A DNA stretch of 64,000 nucleotides from Datisca glomerata (taxonomy: Eukaryota > Streptophyta > Magnoliopsida > Cucurbitales > Datiscaceae). The stretch is taken from contig QANY01000261.1 of assembly GCA_003255025.1 (NCBI GenBank), positions 1,738,607-1,802,606 of the forward strand, read 5' to 3'. Every line of letters begins with the position of its first letter. Within the stretch, counting starts at the first letter, position 1. A program made the position numbers and the translations under genes. The notes beneath the pieces were generated by a model, which did not search any database, was not told where the DNA came from, and was given only the letters and a program-made list of their open reading frames with translations. This document shows positions 51,110 to 61,963 of the stretch, in pieces.

Positions 51110-51780
51110 ATACATGCTTCCTCAAGGACTTAGATTCAAATTAAGAACCATGGCCCCATCTTCATTCTGAGAAAAAGAATTACGATCTGTCATTTTCTTT
51201 TGAAAGGAGAACTTATGTTCAAATAAAGAACCATGGCTCCGTTTTTATTATGAGAGAAGGGACTTATGAATTGTCCGTTTTCAAATGCTTAGGTTCAAAT
51301 AAAGAACCATGACCCCGTTTGCATTTTTTGCATTCTAGGAGAATGTCTTACGAACTGTCTGCTCCCAAGGACTTAGGTTCAAATAAAGAACCATGGCCCC
51401 GTCTTCATTCTGAGAGTAGGACTTATGAATTGCCTCTCCCAAGAACTTACGCCCTTAGTTCTTTCTGAGAGTAGGACTTATGAACTGCCTCTCCCAATGA
51501 CTTACGCCCTCAGATAGAGTAGGACTTATGAATTGCCTCTCCCAAGAACTTACGTCCTTAGTTCTTTCTGAGAGTCGAACTTATGAATTGCCCCTCCCAA
51601 AGACTTACTCTCTTAATTCCTTCTAAGAGTAGGACTTACAAATTACCCCTCTCAAGGACTCACGCCCTTAGTTCCTTCTGAGAGTAGGACTTATAAATTA
51701 CCTCTCCCAAAGTCTTATGCCCTTAGTTCCTTTAGAGAACAGGACTTACGAACTGCCTGCTCTCAATGATTCATGTCCTA
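51110..51780 (-). repeat. ~60-70-bp tandem repeats in copy 2
   Basis: On the plus strand the words ctgagagtaggacttatgaattgcctctcccaa, gacttacgcccttagttc and ttcaaataaagaaccatggccccg recur about ten times. They are the complement of the 8880-9960 array. Confidence 0.85.
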
Positions 51781-51859
51781 ATTTCCATTGTTGTCGAAAA
51801 AGAGAAAAAATTAATGCCAAGTATGTGTCTTGTAAGTAGTCTACACGTTATCATGCCAT

Positions 51860-52620
51860 AATTTTTTATCGAAAGTTCCTTTCAAGAAGTTGATTTTCAT
51901 ATGCTTCTAATGATATATAATTCGTCATGTAATTGGCTTCTAGTCGGTACAGTTTAATTAACAAATTTGACCGTTTCGCATAATATGCTTTCCGCGACTT
52001 TTGATCAAAATATCCAAATTGAATTTTAAAAAATTCTCCAATAAGTATACTTTTGTATCTTTCCGATGATGTAAAGTTCACCATATAGTTAGTTTCCATC
52101 AAATACAGTTTAATTTCCAAAATTGACCGTTCTGCATATTCTGCTTTCTCAAACAACTTTCATAAAAATTCTCATAACTTTTGCTCGAAAGCTCCAAATC
52201 GAGTTCTGCAAAATTATTCAAAATGTAGATATCCATAGTTTTCTAATGACATATTATTTGCTATGTAATAATATCAAAATTTGATGCAGTTTATATATTA
52301 AATTTGAGAAGCATTCATATATTTATTTTTCTAAATAGCACCAACGAGAGCTACCATAACTTTTGATCGGGAGCTTCAAATTGAATTTCATAAAATTCTC
52401 CAAGAAGTAGACTCTTGTATATTTCTGATGATATATGATTTACAACGTTATCCACCCCCATTTATTACAACTTAATTTTTGAAGTTGATAGTTCTGCATT
52501 ATCTCCGAACGGCATGTATGAAAACTCTCATAACTTTTGCCCCGAAGCTCCAAATTGAGTTTCACACAATTCTCCAAGAAGCTAATTTTTATATCTATCA
52601 AACGACGTATGATTTTCCAT
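51860..52620 (-). repeat. ~180-bp tandem repeats in copy 2
   Basis: The string taacttttg(a/c)tcgaaagctccaaat recurs near 51999, 52179, 52360 and 52535 with a partial copy near 51865, a period of 175-181 bp. Each unit also carries aattgaccgttctgcat. The 96-codon minus frame here is a by-product. Confidence 0.82.
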
Positions 52621-52699
52621 AAAGTTCTCTTCCCTTCACTTCAGCTTAAAAACTGAATCATTTTTCACTTCTAGTTTCAGCTTCCAATTCATTTCTATT

Positions 52700-53130
52700 T
52701 TTAGTGTTGTACCCGTTGCCATTTTTCATTCCCATTGCCACAAATTTTCCATTGACGTTGCCTTAATGTTTCCAATTCTCGTTGCCACAACGTTTCCCGT
52801 TCCCGTTGCCACAATGTTACTTGTTCTCAACGTTTCCCGTTCCTATTTCCACAACGTTACCCGTTCTCAACGTTTTCCATTTCTGTTGCACAAAATTTTT
52901 CGGTCTCAATGTTTCCCGTTCCCTTTGCCACAATGTTTCCCATTCTCAAATTTTCCCATTTCCGCTGCCACAACATTTCCCATTCTTAATGTTTCCCATT
53001 CCTGTTGCCACAACGTTTCCCGTCCACAATGTTTCCCGTTCTCGTTGGCACAACATTTCCCGTTCTCAACGTTTCCCTTTCTCGTTGCCATAACATTTCC
53101 CACTCTCAACTTTTCTTGTTCCCGTAGACA
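52700..53130 (-). repeat. ~39-bp minisatellite in copy 2
   Basis: About ten degenerate units of the type cgttgccacaacgtttcccgttctcaa, spaced 37-41 bp from about 52845 to 53085. The long plus-strand frames over it (up to 140 codons) are translated repeat, not protein genes. Confidence 0.85.
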
Positions 53131-53139
53131 TGACGTCTC

Positions 53140-54890
53140 TATTTTCATCATTTGTTCATCTTTTATTTTCCTACATTTTTGCATATAGAATAGGAAAGAG
53201 CTAGTCTCCAAAAAATACGCATATCAAAATTTATATTTTCGTTCATCAATCGTTAAGAGAATTTTTTTATATATAGCTTTAGAAATGCTTAAATTTAAAA
53301 TTTAGAATTCAAAATTCAAAAATTCATTCATCGAACAATACATCAAATCGGTTTGAATACCGTTAACAACATTTCATGTTATCCATATTTGGGTCAAATT
53401 TTGAACTTTATCAAAACAAATTACCTCAACAGGATAAATGTAATTTCTATAATTACATCAAAGTATGATAAAATTTAAACATAGAGAGCAAGTTAATTAT
53501 GACCTACCCAATTAGTGTAGAATTAATTCCTACTAATTTATCATGCTATAACGATTGTGTAAATATATTTCAAGACGTTATACAATATGTTCACGCAATC
53601 ATTCAAATTTTTAATGGATAATATACGTATTTAAAGATAAAGTAATAATTTAAAAATAAATACTTAGCTGGCAATTTGATGTCTTTCATATGTTTGCATA
53701 AGATGACCCGTGCATTTGAAAGCGGTAGTATCACCTTAGTTGAATTTTGAATGAGGTTTAACTGATTCATTTTTTGAAATTTTTTGTGAAAGCTTTGAAA
53801 GCTCATGGATCAGATCCTACAATTTTAATGGAGATCATCGATGTGACTCTTGATTTTGAGAAAGTATGCATATACAAGATATGATGTCTACATCTGAATC
53901 TTGAAACTCGTTATTTGTCCAATAATATTAATGCAAATAATTGCATTATTTTTCTGACATTAAGAGCACATCAAACAATGTAAATTAATCGAAATTTTTT
54001 TTTACATTAAGTAATAAATAATACTTAAACAAATCTTCTCTTTAACATTGTACTGATTGTTTGGGAATCAGCTATGCATCAATTATTTTATTCTGAGGAA
54101 AGCTTATTGGACATGGATTAAATATGCAAAATGTAGCTTATGAAGAGCATTGGGCTAGGAGCTGAGCTTCATGAGGAGTTGAGGCTTAGCCTGCCTTTGT
54201 GGGAAGGTCGTGGAGGAAAGGCCTTGGACGCGTGGGATGGCCTGGTGAAGGGCCCAGCGCCAGGCCGCAAGTTGCTTGGGTTGCGGGTCAACCCGCGAGT
54301 CGCGCTCATGCTCGATGGGCCACGCGTCTGTGGATTCTTTGGCTGGTCCGTGGGCCAATATTAGTTCTCTTTTAGGCTGACTTCATAAACAGCGGGTTGT
54401 GGACCAATTAGGTCTACCCTGAAATTAGAAACGAGTTAAATAAGATGATCTCCATCACTGACGGCGCATGGTGGCGCGTGCGACAGTTCTCGACAGCATT
54501 TTTGACTGAAAATTGCTCTGACTTGACCGAAATCTTCGTCTGAATGACGCCTTGGGTGCCTGGGAGCTTGGAAGTGCTTCGTTTTGCGTAGATCTAAGTT
54601 TATTTTTTTTGGAAAATGGGGGTAGTTTCGTGGTGACCTCGTCGACTCTGGTGATTATTCTCGGTCTGGATAAGGCCTGACGTCGTCGTTGTGTTGCCAT
54701 GGGTGTATTGCTGGTTGTTTCTCGCGACTATTCCATCAGATCCGACAGTTGCCATAGTTCTTGATGGTTTTTTCTTTGTCGTTGTTCCGGTGATGGAAGT
54801 TTTCACGGTAGTGACGTTTCATTGGCAGCGATGTGTTCCTCGCGGTTGGTGATGACGGCGGCGGCCCTTACTACAATTTTCAAGATTCGA
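53140..54890 (-). other. Non-repetitive leader of copy 2
   Basis: 53140-54120 is AT-rich and featureless. 54130-54880 is markedly richer in G+C (gaaggtcgtggaggaaaggcc), with several short overlapping frames on both strands. None matches gag. Confidence 0.5.
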
Positions 54891-55094
54891 TCGCCGGCGA
54901 ATAACATTAGTATTTTTTTAAAAATAATAATAATCGTACAAAAGAAATAAATCAATTGTATATGTAATAAATGAACTTACCGTTCTTCGCTTACAGTTTT
55001 GTAGCCGTTTCTACTTCCGCTTCCGTTATTGAGGGGACATTTGATTTGGTTTTGAGCGTTTTGGGAAGAGATTTTTTGAGTTTATTTTTCTCAA

Positions 55095-55112
55095 CTCTCA
55101 ATGAAAGCACCA
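55095..55112 (-). other. Primer-binding-like site of copy 2
   Basis: TGGTGCTTTCATTGAGAG on the minus strand, two bases from the LTR. It begins TGG as a tRNA-primed site should. I cannot name the tRNA. Confidence 0.6.
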
Positions 55113-55114
55113 AA

Positions 55115-55694
55115 TGTAAAGGAAAAAATTCACGGATCTTTGAGAATTGATCGTGAATTTTCTACATCATAATATGAAAATATAGAGAATAAATAAGAGA
55201 GAGAATAACACCATGTTTTACGTGAAAAATATTTAAATGGAAGAAAAATCACGGGGAGATTTTGATAGTATTTCATTATGGAGAAATAGTTTATAAGGCT
55301 AATGCAAGCTGCATGGTCAGCTTGTTTCTTACAGGTGTTGAGAGTTGTTGTCTTTTGTTTGGAGTTACATCTTACCTCTATTTATAGGCTTCCAATCGGT
55401 TACATAGAATCTGATAAGTTTATCTAATTCTATCTAAAAATATGATCAATGGAATATTTTCTGAAGTTTAGCTTATCAACATTAACAACTTAGTAAAATG
55501 ACCGTCTGATCAACCTAATAGTCTTGATTAGTTTTTCTTTGGATTGTCACGTCGGCAATCCATGTATTTTCGTTTGATTCATCTGTTCTTCATAATCGCC
55601 TAATATATCATACGGTTCTCGATCTATCTTATTCTATTCGATAAAGTTTTCGGTCTAGATTTTACTATGTGTCATGTGAAATTTTATTTGTTCA
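55115..55694 (-). repeat. 5' LTR (right) of copy-2 LARD-like element
   Basis: 580 bp, aligned throughout with 49827-50362. TATA region CTATAAATAGAGG at 55375-55387 on the minus strand. Confidence 0.88.
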
Positions 55695-56129
55695 TATATA
55701 TATAATTTCAAGGGTGGATTGAACGCACATGATAACTCTTAATTGGAGAATATTTTTTTCTCTTTTGTTTCTAAAGTTTAAAGATTGAGAATTATGATTT
55801 GAACTCAGAGCTATTAGTAGAGGTTCAAAACTAGCTGACTGGCTTATGACTAACCCCATTGGTAGAAAATTGATTAATAGCAAATCGAGACTAGAGAACC
55901 AAATGACAAGAATTGAAGACCTCTTAATGCAATAAAGGAAGACTTGTGGTGGACAAAAAGTCAAAGCAGTGTGTAATTTTTTGTTTGATGTAACATATGG
56001 TTTGAGCTCACCGACCAGAACGGTTCATTCTCTTTTTAACATTAGAAAAACTGTTAATTTTAGTCCTCATTTCAAACGTGCTATGCCCCACAAGATTTTT
56101 TTTCAGATCCTCATTCATTTATTGCCCCC

Positions 56130-56161
56130 NNNNNNNNNNNNNNNNNNNNNNNNNNNNNNNN
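56130..56161. other. Assembly gap (32 N)
   Basis: A run of N bounded by C homopolymers on both sides (gccccc before, cccccccc after), so the missing sequence may be a long C tract that failed to assemble. Any frame read through it is meaningless. Confidence 0.98.
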
Positions 56162-56242
56162 CCCCCCCCTCAATAGTCTAAATATGACTTCCTTTTATTT
56201 TTTTATTAAAATTATATTATAAATTTTAATGTGAATAACGAT

Positions 56243-56305
56243 TATGACTCGAACTCATAATCTTCAAAACATAAGTGTGAAAGTTTAACCAATTAAGTCA
56301 ACTCA
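56243..56305 (-). repeat. tRNA-derived SINE-like relic
   Basis: On the minus strand tgagttgacttaattggttaa resembles a pol III A box, and about 35 bases later tgagttcgagtcata resembles a B box. No 3' tail or TSD was found, so this is only a promoter-like trace. Confidence 0.35.
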
Positions 56306-59300
56306 ATTTATTGATCTCGTTTTAGTTCAATTCTATGTTGTATGACCAAATAAATAAGAAATGGAAGAACAAATGACTTTAATTTTCGAGTTTAATTCCA
56401 TGCAATATATGTTCTAATTAATTACATGTTTAATCCTCATTTCAACTGACTTTATGTTTCTAGATGGTTTAATTAGGAAGAAAATGATATTTGTCATTGT
56501 TATTCTTATCACTATTATGAGTTGATTGTGTATTTAGTCTCACATTACACATAAAATATTGATTAATAAAAAAATTATTTCAATTATGACATGAGTATGT
56601 ACTCTCACACGATATTGTCAGATCATAATATCATCTAGTACTATATTGTTACATATCATTTGTTCCTTTAGAAATTTCAAGAATTACTTTTGGTTTAACA
56701 AGGTTTTGTTGGATGATTAAGTTAGATAATGAAACAAGAATGATGAATGAGACATTCACATTTTTGAAAGCGTTGGCTGTTATATATCAAAGTTCTAATG
56801 CCAATATTACTACGTATGCTTATGAATACTAGGCCAAAAATGTAATTTTTGATCCTCCAAGTTTTTATCGGATTCCTAATTTACATAGTCGAATTTTTCA
56901 TATTAAGTATTCAAATTATTAGAAATTTTGTAATTAAGTCATTTTGTTAGCCCCAAACTTTAAATTTGTGTAATTGACAATCTAAACAATTGAATCGCAC
57001 TTGGACATTAAGTATAAATATTAGTTTTATTAATAACACAAGCAGTTTCAAGGTTTCAGCTTAAATGAAAGGATTTGACCATAAGATTTTTTTAAATTAT
57101 TCAGTGACTTAGTTGTGAAAATTAGAACTACACAGGTTAAGTTAAGAAACAAAGCACACATGGAATTACACATCAAAGCTATATTTTCCCTAAATGTTAT
57201 GCAACCAGTATATTTTTTTAAATATAATTTATTTGACAAATATCGGAGGTGTATTGATTTTTATTTATCTTTTATAGCACATGATATTTTGAATAAGATT
57301 AAAAGAAAAAGTGTTATTTTATAAGAGGTAGGCTTATAGGTTAAAGCTTAATTATAGGGTAGCTATAAATTTGGCAGTCTAGGTTAAAGCTTTTTCTTTT
57401 GAAAGAAATCTAGGTTAAAGTAAATCATGACCTAAGAATAATTGTTCGTTGAATTTGAATTTTGATCTATCAAAATGCTTAAGAAGAAAGAATAATTTTT
57501 TTTATTGAAATTAGAGAGAAAAAGTACCAAGTTGAGGTCATTAAGAGAGAAAAACAACACAAAATGTTCTTACTTTTCCAAATGAAATTCAAAATGAAGG
57601 ATGAAAGTCAGGCAAAAATATATTAAATAGGAAAATATTGAGTAAAAATCTAAAAGTGATTTTGTAGAATAGACTCTCAACTAATTTTTGACAGACTAAT
57701 TGGTAGAATTTAGGAGATTATATCTTCACATGTAATCAAGATAAACATTTTTCAGCCTATTTTTTGGAAAATAAGTTTATTTAGCGATCAATTATTTTTT
57801 AATTACTCTCTTGGAACAAAATCTACCCCAAGTTAGAACCAGGTATTGATTTTATATTTTACGGAGATAAATTTCTTGTTAAAGTACTTACAAATTCTAT
57901 GAAAACTTAAGATGATATGACTCGAACACATGATCTCACATGCATGCGCAATCATAAAAATTTAACTATTTTATCAACTCATTTGATAAATTGTACATAA
58001 TTTGATTAATTTATTTCTTCAAGAATAATTTGAAGAATAAAGTGTACATTATTGTTTTCAATCTATATCCACATAAATTAAAATGCAGTTAAGAACTTTG
58101 TGACTCGTACCCATTATCACCTAAGTGTGTTAACTCGACTATAGATATCTTTCTTTCAATTTCTAAGATCACGATAAGAAACAAATTAACCACATGGAGG
58201 GATTAGTGTACAACCAGACAAAATATTCCCTAAAAATACCTCTTCCACCCAAAATACTTGTCTGGTTGAAGAAGGTCTTAAGACTCTGATACCATATGAT
58301 CTGATGTAAAATTGACACATTTAACCCCCTAAAATTATAAAACAAGTTTCAGTTACGTACATGACATCCATTATTATTAAAGAGAAGTATTCATTGTTTT
58401 ATCTTTAATAATTGCAATACAATGAAAAATCTTACGTCACATATAATCTCACGTCACATACATTACGATAACTTTGCATGACGATCTTATTAGAATAAAA
58501 GGTGTAAATAAAAACTTAAGAAATATGAACATAGCTTTGAATGATTTAACTAGCTTTGCAAAAGACTAATTAACTATACCCTAGAAAGAAGATTAGTTCA
58601 GCAAGAAATGGAAATGGAAACCAAATCATACTCAAATTTAAAAAGAAAAAAGAAAAAAGAACATGCATAGGCCTAACACATGGAAGAATTTGGTTCCACT
58701 ATTTTCAATCCTTCTAGAAGATTAAATTTATTTATTTATTCACGTAAATATCATTATTTTCTTTCTAGAAGACTTGATTGGTATGTTTTTTTTATAGCAC
58801 AATGTATTTGTTACCCTTTTCTAGAAGGCAGCCACTTGCTTAAGTCATTTCACCTTTTCCCTTTTTCCTTTTCCTTTTCTATTCCCAATTACATTATTTT
58901 AAATGGGCCCGGTTTACAATATACATTTTAAACGCATTCTAAGTGTTCAATATCATAAAAACAATTCATGTACTGCACGTTGTACTTTAAAATTACTTAT
59001 ACATTTTAGCTTATGAGTTTCTAGATAAACAAAAACAAAGGTAATGGTTTAGTTTTCTGAACAATTATGATATATTATTTTTTAGTATTCAAATATTAAA
59101 ATGTATGATATATTATTTTCAAACACAATAAAAATAAAAATATCTGTTTGATGAAATTATTTTGGTATCATTTCAAAATTTTAAATAAAAATAGATAATC
59201 TGAAACAGAAAAGAGACTGATACAGGTCCTTAAATTTGTAAAAATAGAAAACATTGTTACAACGAGAATTTGAGCTACAAAATACCAAATATGGTACGCA

Positions 59301-59605
59301 TGAGGTAGCTTAAAAACATGATTAATCGATAACTCTAAAATATTAAATTCGAAATCTCTTAATTTATAACAGGTGGCTGTATCATTGAGCAAACCCACCG
59401 GAGGTGATTTCACTTCCCCATGAATATGGATTTCCTTTGCCTCATTTAGAATAAAAATTACAAGAAATAAAATTAAAAAATCATATTAATATTTATAAAT
59501 CCAATTTGAGAGAGGATAAATATACAAAGCCACCTCAGTTTTTCTTAATGTCAAAAAGGAACAAAACCCAGGTCCTTACTTTAATTTAATTAACCTTTTA
59601 CCCTT

Positions 59606-59616
59606 TATATATTTAA
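59606..59616 (+). promoter_or_regulatory. TATA box of the acidic-protein gene
   Basis: TATATATTTAA 90-100 bp before the ATG at 59706, leaving room for a leader of about 60-70 bases. Confidence 0.6.
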
Positions 59617-59705
59617 GCAGATAAATTTTTTCACTTAGGAAGGAATTTCCCCTGTTTTTTCTTCCATTTCTCTGTACATTTTTTTTTCTATTTTTGAGAG
59701 AGAAA

Positions 59706-60167
59706 ATGGAGAGAAAGAATGTAGTGGATGTGACTGCTTTCTTGCTTTTTGAATCAATCGGTGATTCAGAGGTGGGTTCTGCTTCTGATCATCATTTCAT
59801 GGCTGAAACTGGGAGTAGTTGTGGTGATTTTCTTGATATGGATGCTGAGTCTTGCTGTGGTGATGATTTTTTATGTGATCAATCTGGGATTGATGAGATT
59901 AACGGCTGTGATTTGAAATCATGTATTGTTGATGATGATGATGAGGAGGAGGAGGAGGAGGAAGGGAAGATGGAAGAGAAGGAAGATGAAGAACAGAGTG
60001 AGGTTTATGAAAGATGGTGTAATGATGGAGATGGAGAAAGTGGGTCAACAACATTTGGATTCTGCAAAAAATCAAGTGATTCTGTTGATTCTGCTCATAA
60101 AGATTATGAATTGTTGAATGAAATGGAGAAGAATAGGTTGTTCTGGGAGTCTTGTTTGGCATCCTAA
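59706..60167 (+). CDS. Small acidic protein of unknown function, apparently intronless
   Basis: 153 aa. The N-terminus is MERKNVVDVTAFLLFESIGDS; a Cys/Asp-rich middle (ESCCGDDFLC) precedes a strongly acidic tract of about 25 residues from residue 76 (DDDDEEEEEEE). Then come YERWCNDGDGES, SSDSVDSAHKDYE and a C-terminus MEKNRLFWESCLAS that looks structured and likely conserved. No signal peptide, membrane span or named domain is seen. The frame can extend 4 codons upstream only through TTG, so the ATG at 59706 is chosen. A TATA box, AT-rich leader and gene-like 3' region support a real gene. I believe similar small acidic proteins with an LFWESCLA-type end exist in plants, but cannot give a name or function. 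Confidence 0.8.
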   Translation: MERKNVVDVTAFLLFESIGDSEVGSASDHHFMAETGSSCGDFLDMDAESCCGDDFLCDQSGIDEINGCDLKSCIVDDDDEEEEEEEGKMEEKEDEEQSEVYERWCNDGDGESGSTTFGFCKKSSDSVDSAHKDYELLNEMEKNRLFWESCLAS

Positions 60168-60690
60168 CCCTCTCCCTCTCTCTTGCCATGGTGTAGCTAG
60201 TTAGTTATGGCGAACTTTTGACAGTGATTTGAGACGCAGTAATGGATTCGAGTTTCCAAGGATGGAAATCTAGACTCACCGCACTTATAACTAAGGAAAT
60301 GATCTGAAGGTGAAATCACATGCAGAAGTTAACCGATGCTGAAGAACTTTCTCTCAAAGTAGTGTATTGATTAGTGAGTGATATTGTTAGTCCTAAGAAA
60401 GAAAAAGTGTACTCTTTTCTTGTTCTTTTGTGGTTATACACATTTGTTCTGACCTTATAGAATGAAATTGTACATAACTAAGGAATACTTTGTGATATTG
60501 ATACGTCAGTGTTTTTTTTTCAGTCATAGAGGAGAATGAGGAATTTATGAAGATGGAATCTCAAATCATCTGAATACAAATACTGATGACTTTACCAATT
60601 TAGGCTGATAATTCTAGTGGTGTTAGCTTCAATTTTTCCAAAACTGATTTTGTTATTGTTACATTATGTAGTTTGGGATATTTATCACTA
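60168..60690 (+). other. Probable 3' UTR of the acidic-protein gene and spacer
   Basis: Composition stays gene-like to about 60490. The string tagaatgaaattgtacataac near 60460 may lie close to the polyadenylation site. No clear AATAAA. Confidence 0.4.
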
Positions 60691-61300
60691 TATTTAGAGA
60701 TTTTCGGGCGATGTGTGATTTGAGTGACCTAGTCAATGAGAAGTGTACATGGGAATATGAGAGATGTGTGATCGGAAGGGTGAAGGACAAGCACCCTAGG
60801 ACGATCGTCGGAATGTGACAAATGTCTTACTACTTTAAGGTTGGTTAGAACTCCAATGGAAGTATATTCTCTACTATTTGGCCTCGAAAAGTGTGGAATT
60901 GATGATCATCATATGACACCAATGACTCTCTTATATAGATGGAGTCAAGTAGGGACCACTGGCCGTCCTTTGCTACGACATGGAAATCACGTGACTATGC
61001 CTTAAACGTGATCATGCTTAAAATGTGACCACGCCTAAGACGTGGTCACACATTTAAAATGACGTAACATTCATAACAGACGATCACCTCAACTAGTCGT
61101 GCCTCCGGGTTATCGAGTAATCATGTACCCAACTTTGAAATGGAAGACTCGTATAACACACTAATTGCCCTCGGCCATTCCAAGGTGTTAGTGCAATGAG
61201 AAGCCGCCCCTAGGTGCCCCGGGGCGGCGTGAGGGGGAACCATCCCCCCGGGCTCCCCAGGGGCGATCTATTGACCTTTCAGTACCAGAAGGAGGCACTT
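60690..61300 (-). repeat. Possible LTR fragment with ACGT repeats
   Basis: GC-richer than its surroundings. On the minus strand, four ~17-bp units (plus-strand consensus ACGTGAYCATGCCTTAA at 60989, 61006, 61023, 61040) lie about 50 bp upstream of ctatataa (60931-60938), the order of enhancer and TATA box in an LTR U3. No LTR partner or ends were found. A G+C-rich block (gccccggggcggc) follows at 61200-61265. Confidence 0.35.
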
Positions 61301-61963
61301 CCAAGACGCCTAAGGAGGCTATATCTTTCAAGGAGATTTTCATATACTGGTATAGCGTAACTTTATCTTAATCCTACCAGACCACAACTCCCAGATTGTT
61401 CCTAGGCAAGAAATATCCTTCAAGCCTTTGTCATAGGTTACAACACTTAACGCATAATTCATTAATGGGTTCACCTCCTTTATAGATCTAGCGGTGTCCC
61501 TTACAAACATATTTGTTATCATTCTACATTGGCCTTATCGTGTCACATAGGTGTCATTCGGGCATATCTTTGAGTGCCATATGTATGTCCCGACACGTCA
61601 GTCTCGATGATGTGGCCCACCATTTACAACAGCCCAATGTACAAGTTCAAATGCGTAGCGGTTGAACTTGTACATAGTCTCTGTATATGATGTGGTATTA
61701 CTTGATGAAACCACATGTTCAACTATGATGGCAAACATTTTGTTCATTAAATCAGTCATGTGAGTTATAGCCCCAAGCTAGATGTGATGTTACACCAATT
61801 ACTTTCATTTAACCTCCAGTAAGAGATGCAAGAAGTAGTTGGCTACGCAGGTCTCTCTCAATAAAGAGTCTAATTATGGTGACATCCACCGAAGAATGAA
61901 TAGCTGAAAAATATATGTACACTAGCAATGCACAACCTTATGTTCAATGTTAATACAAGAGAG
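61301..61963. other. Unassigned sequence left of the last copia LTR
   Basis: Moderate G+C, no recognisable protein on either strand (a 60-codon minus frame at 61340-61522 is unsupported). It could be more of the element to its left. Confidence 0.4.

Larger units (their letters stand above)
49827..55694 (-). mobile_element. Non-coding LTR retrotransposon (LARD-like), copy 2
   Basis: Two LTRs (49827-50362 and 55115-55694) with TG...CA ends (TGTAAA...TTCA) are flanked by TATAT on both sides (49822-49826, 55695-55699), though that word lies in AT-rich DNA. On the minus strand a PBS-like TGGTGCTTTCATTGAGAG sits two bases inside the right LTR, and an 18-base purine-rich tract (gagtgtaatgggggcgaa) abuts the left LTR. 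The 4.75-kb interior has no gag, protease, RT or integrase, only repeat arrays and a GC-richer leader (about 54130-54900). Size and lack of coding fit a large retrotransposon derivative mobilised in trans. The copy at 8553-11544 is a shorter relative. Confidence 0.85.
55700..59605. other. Intergenic DNA with small repeats and a gap
   Basis: AT-rich with no supported gene. It contains the N gap, up to three tRNA-promoter-like relics (56243-56305, about 57905-57995, about 58090-58150) and, at 58288-58299, the complement of tggtatcagag, the copia PBS word. Frames at 57048-57324 and 58680-58931 have no support. Confidence 0.5.

Noticed and set aside
52766..53188. 140-codon plus-strand frame
   Set aside because: It is a translated 39-bp minisatellite; overlapping frames on both strands are equally repetitive.
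54140..54806. Several overlapping GC-rich frames on both strands
   Set aside because: They lie in the leader of the LARD-like element, overlap each other, and match no gag feature.
55969..56181. Frame reading through the N gap
   Set aside because: The gap makes the translation meaningless.
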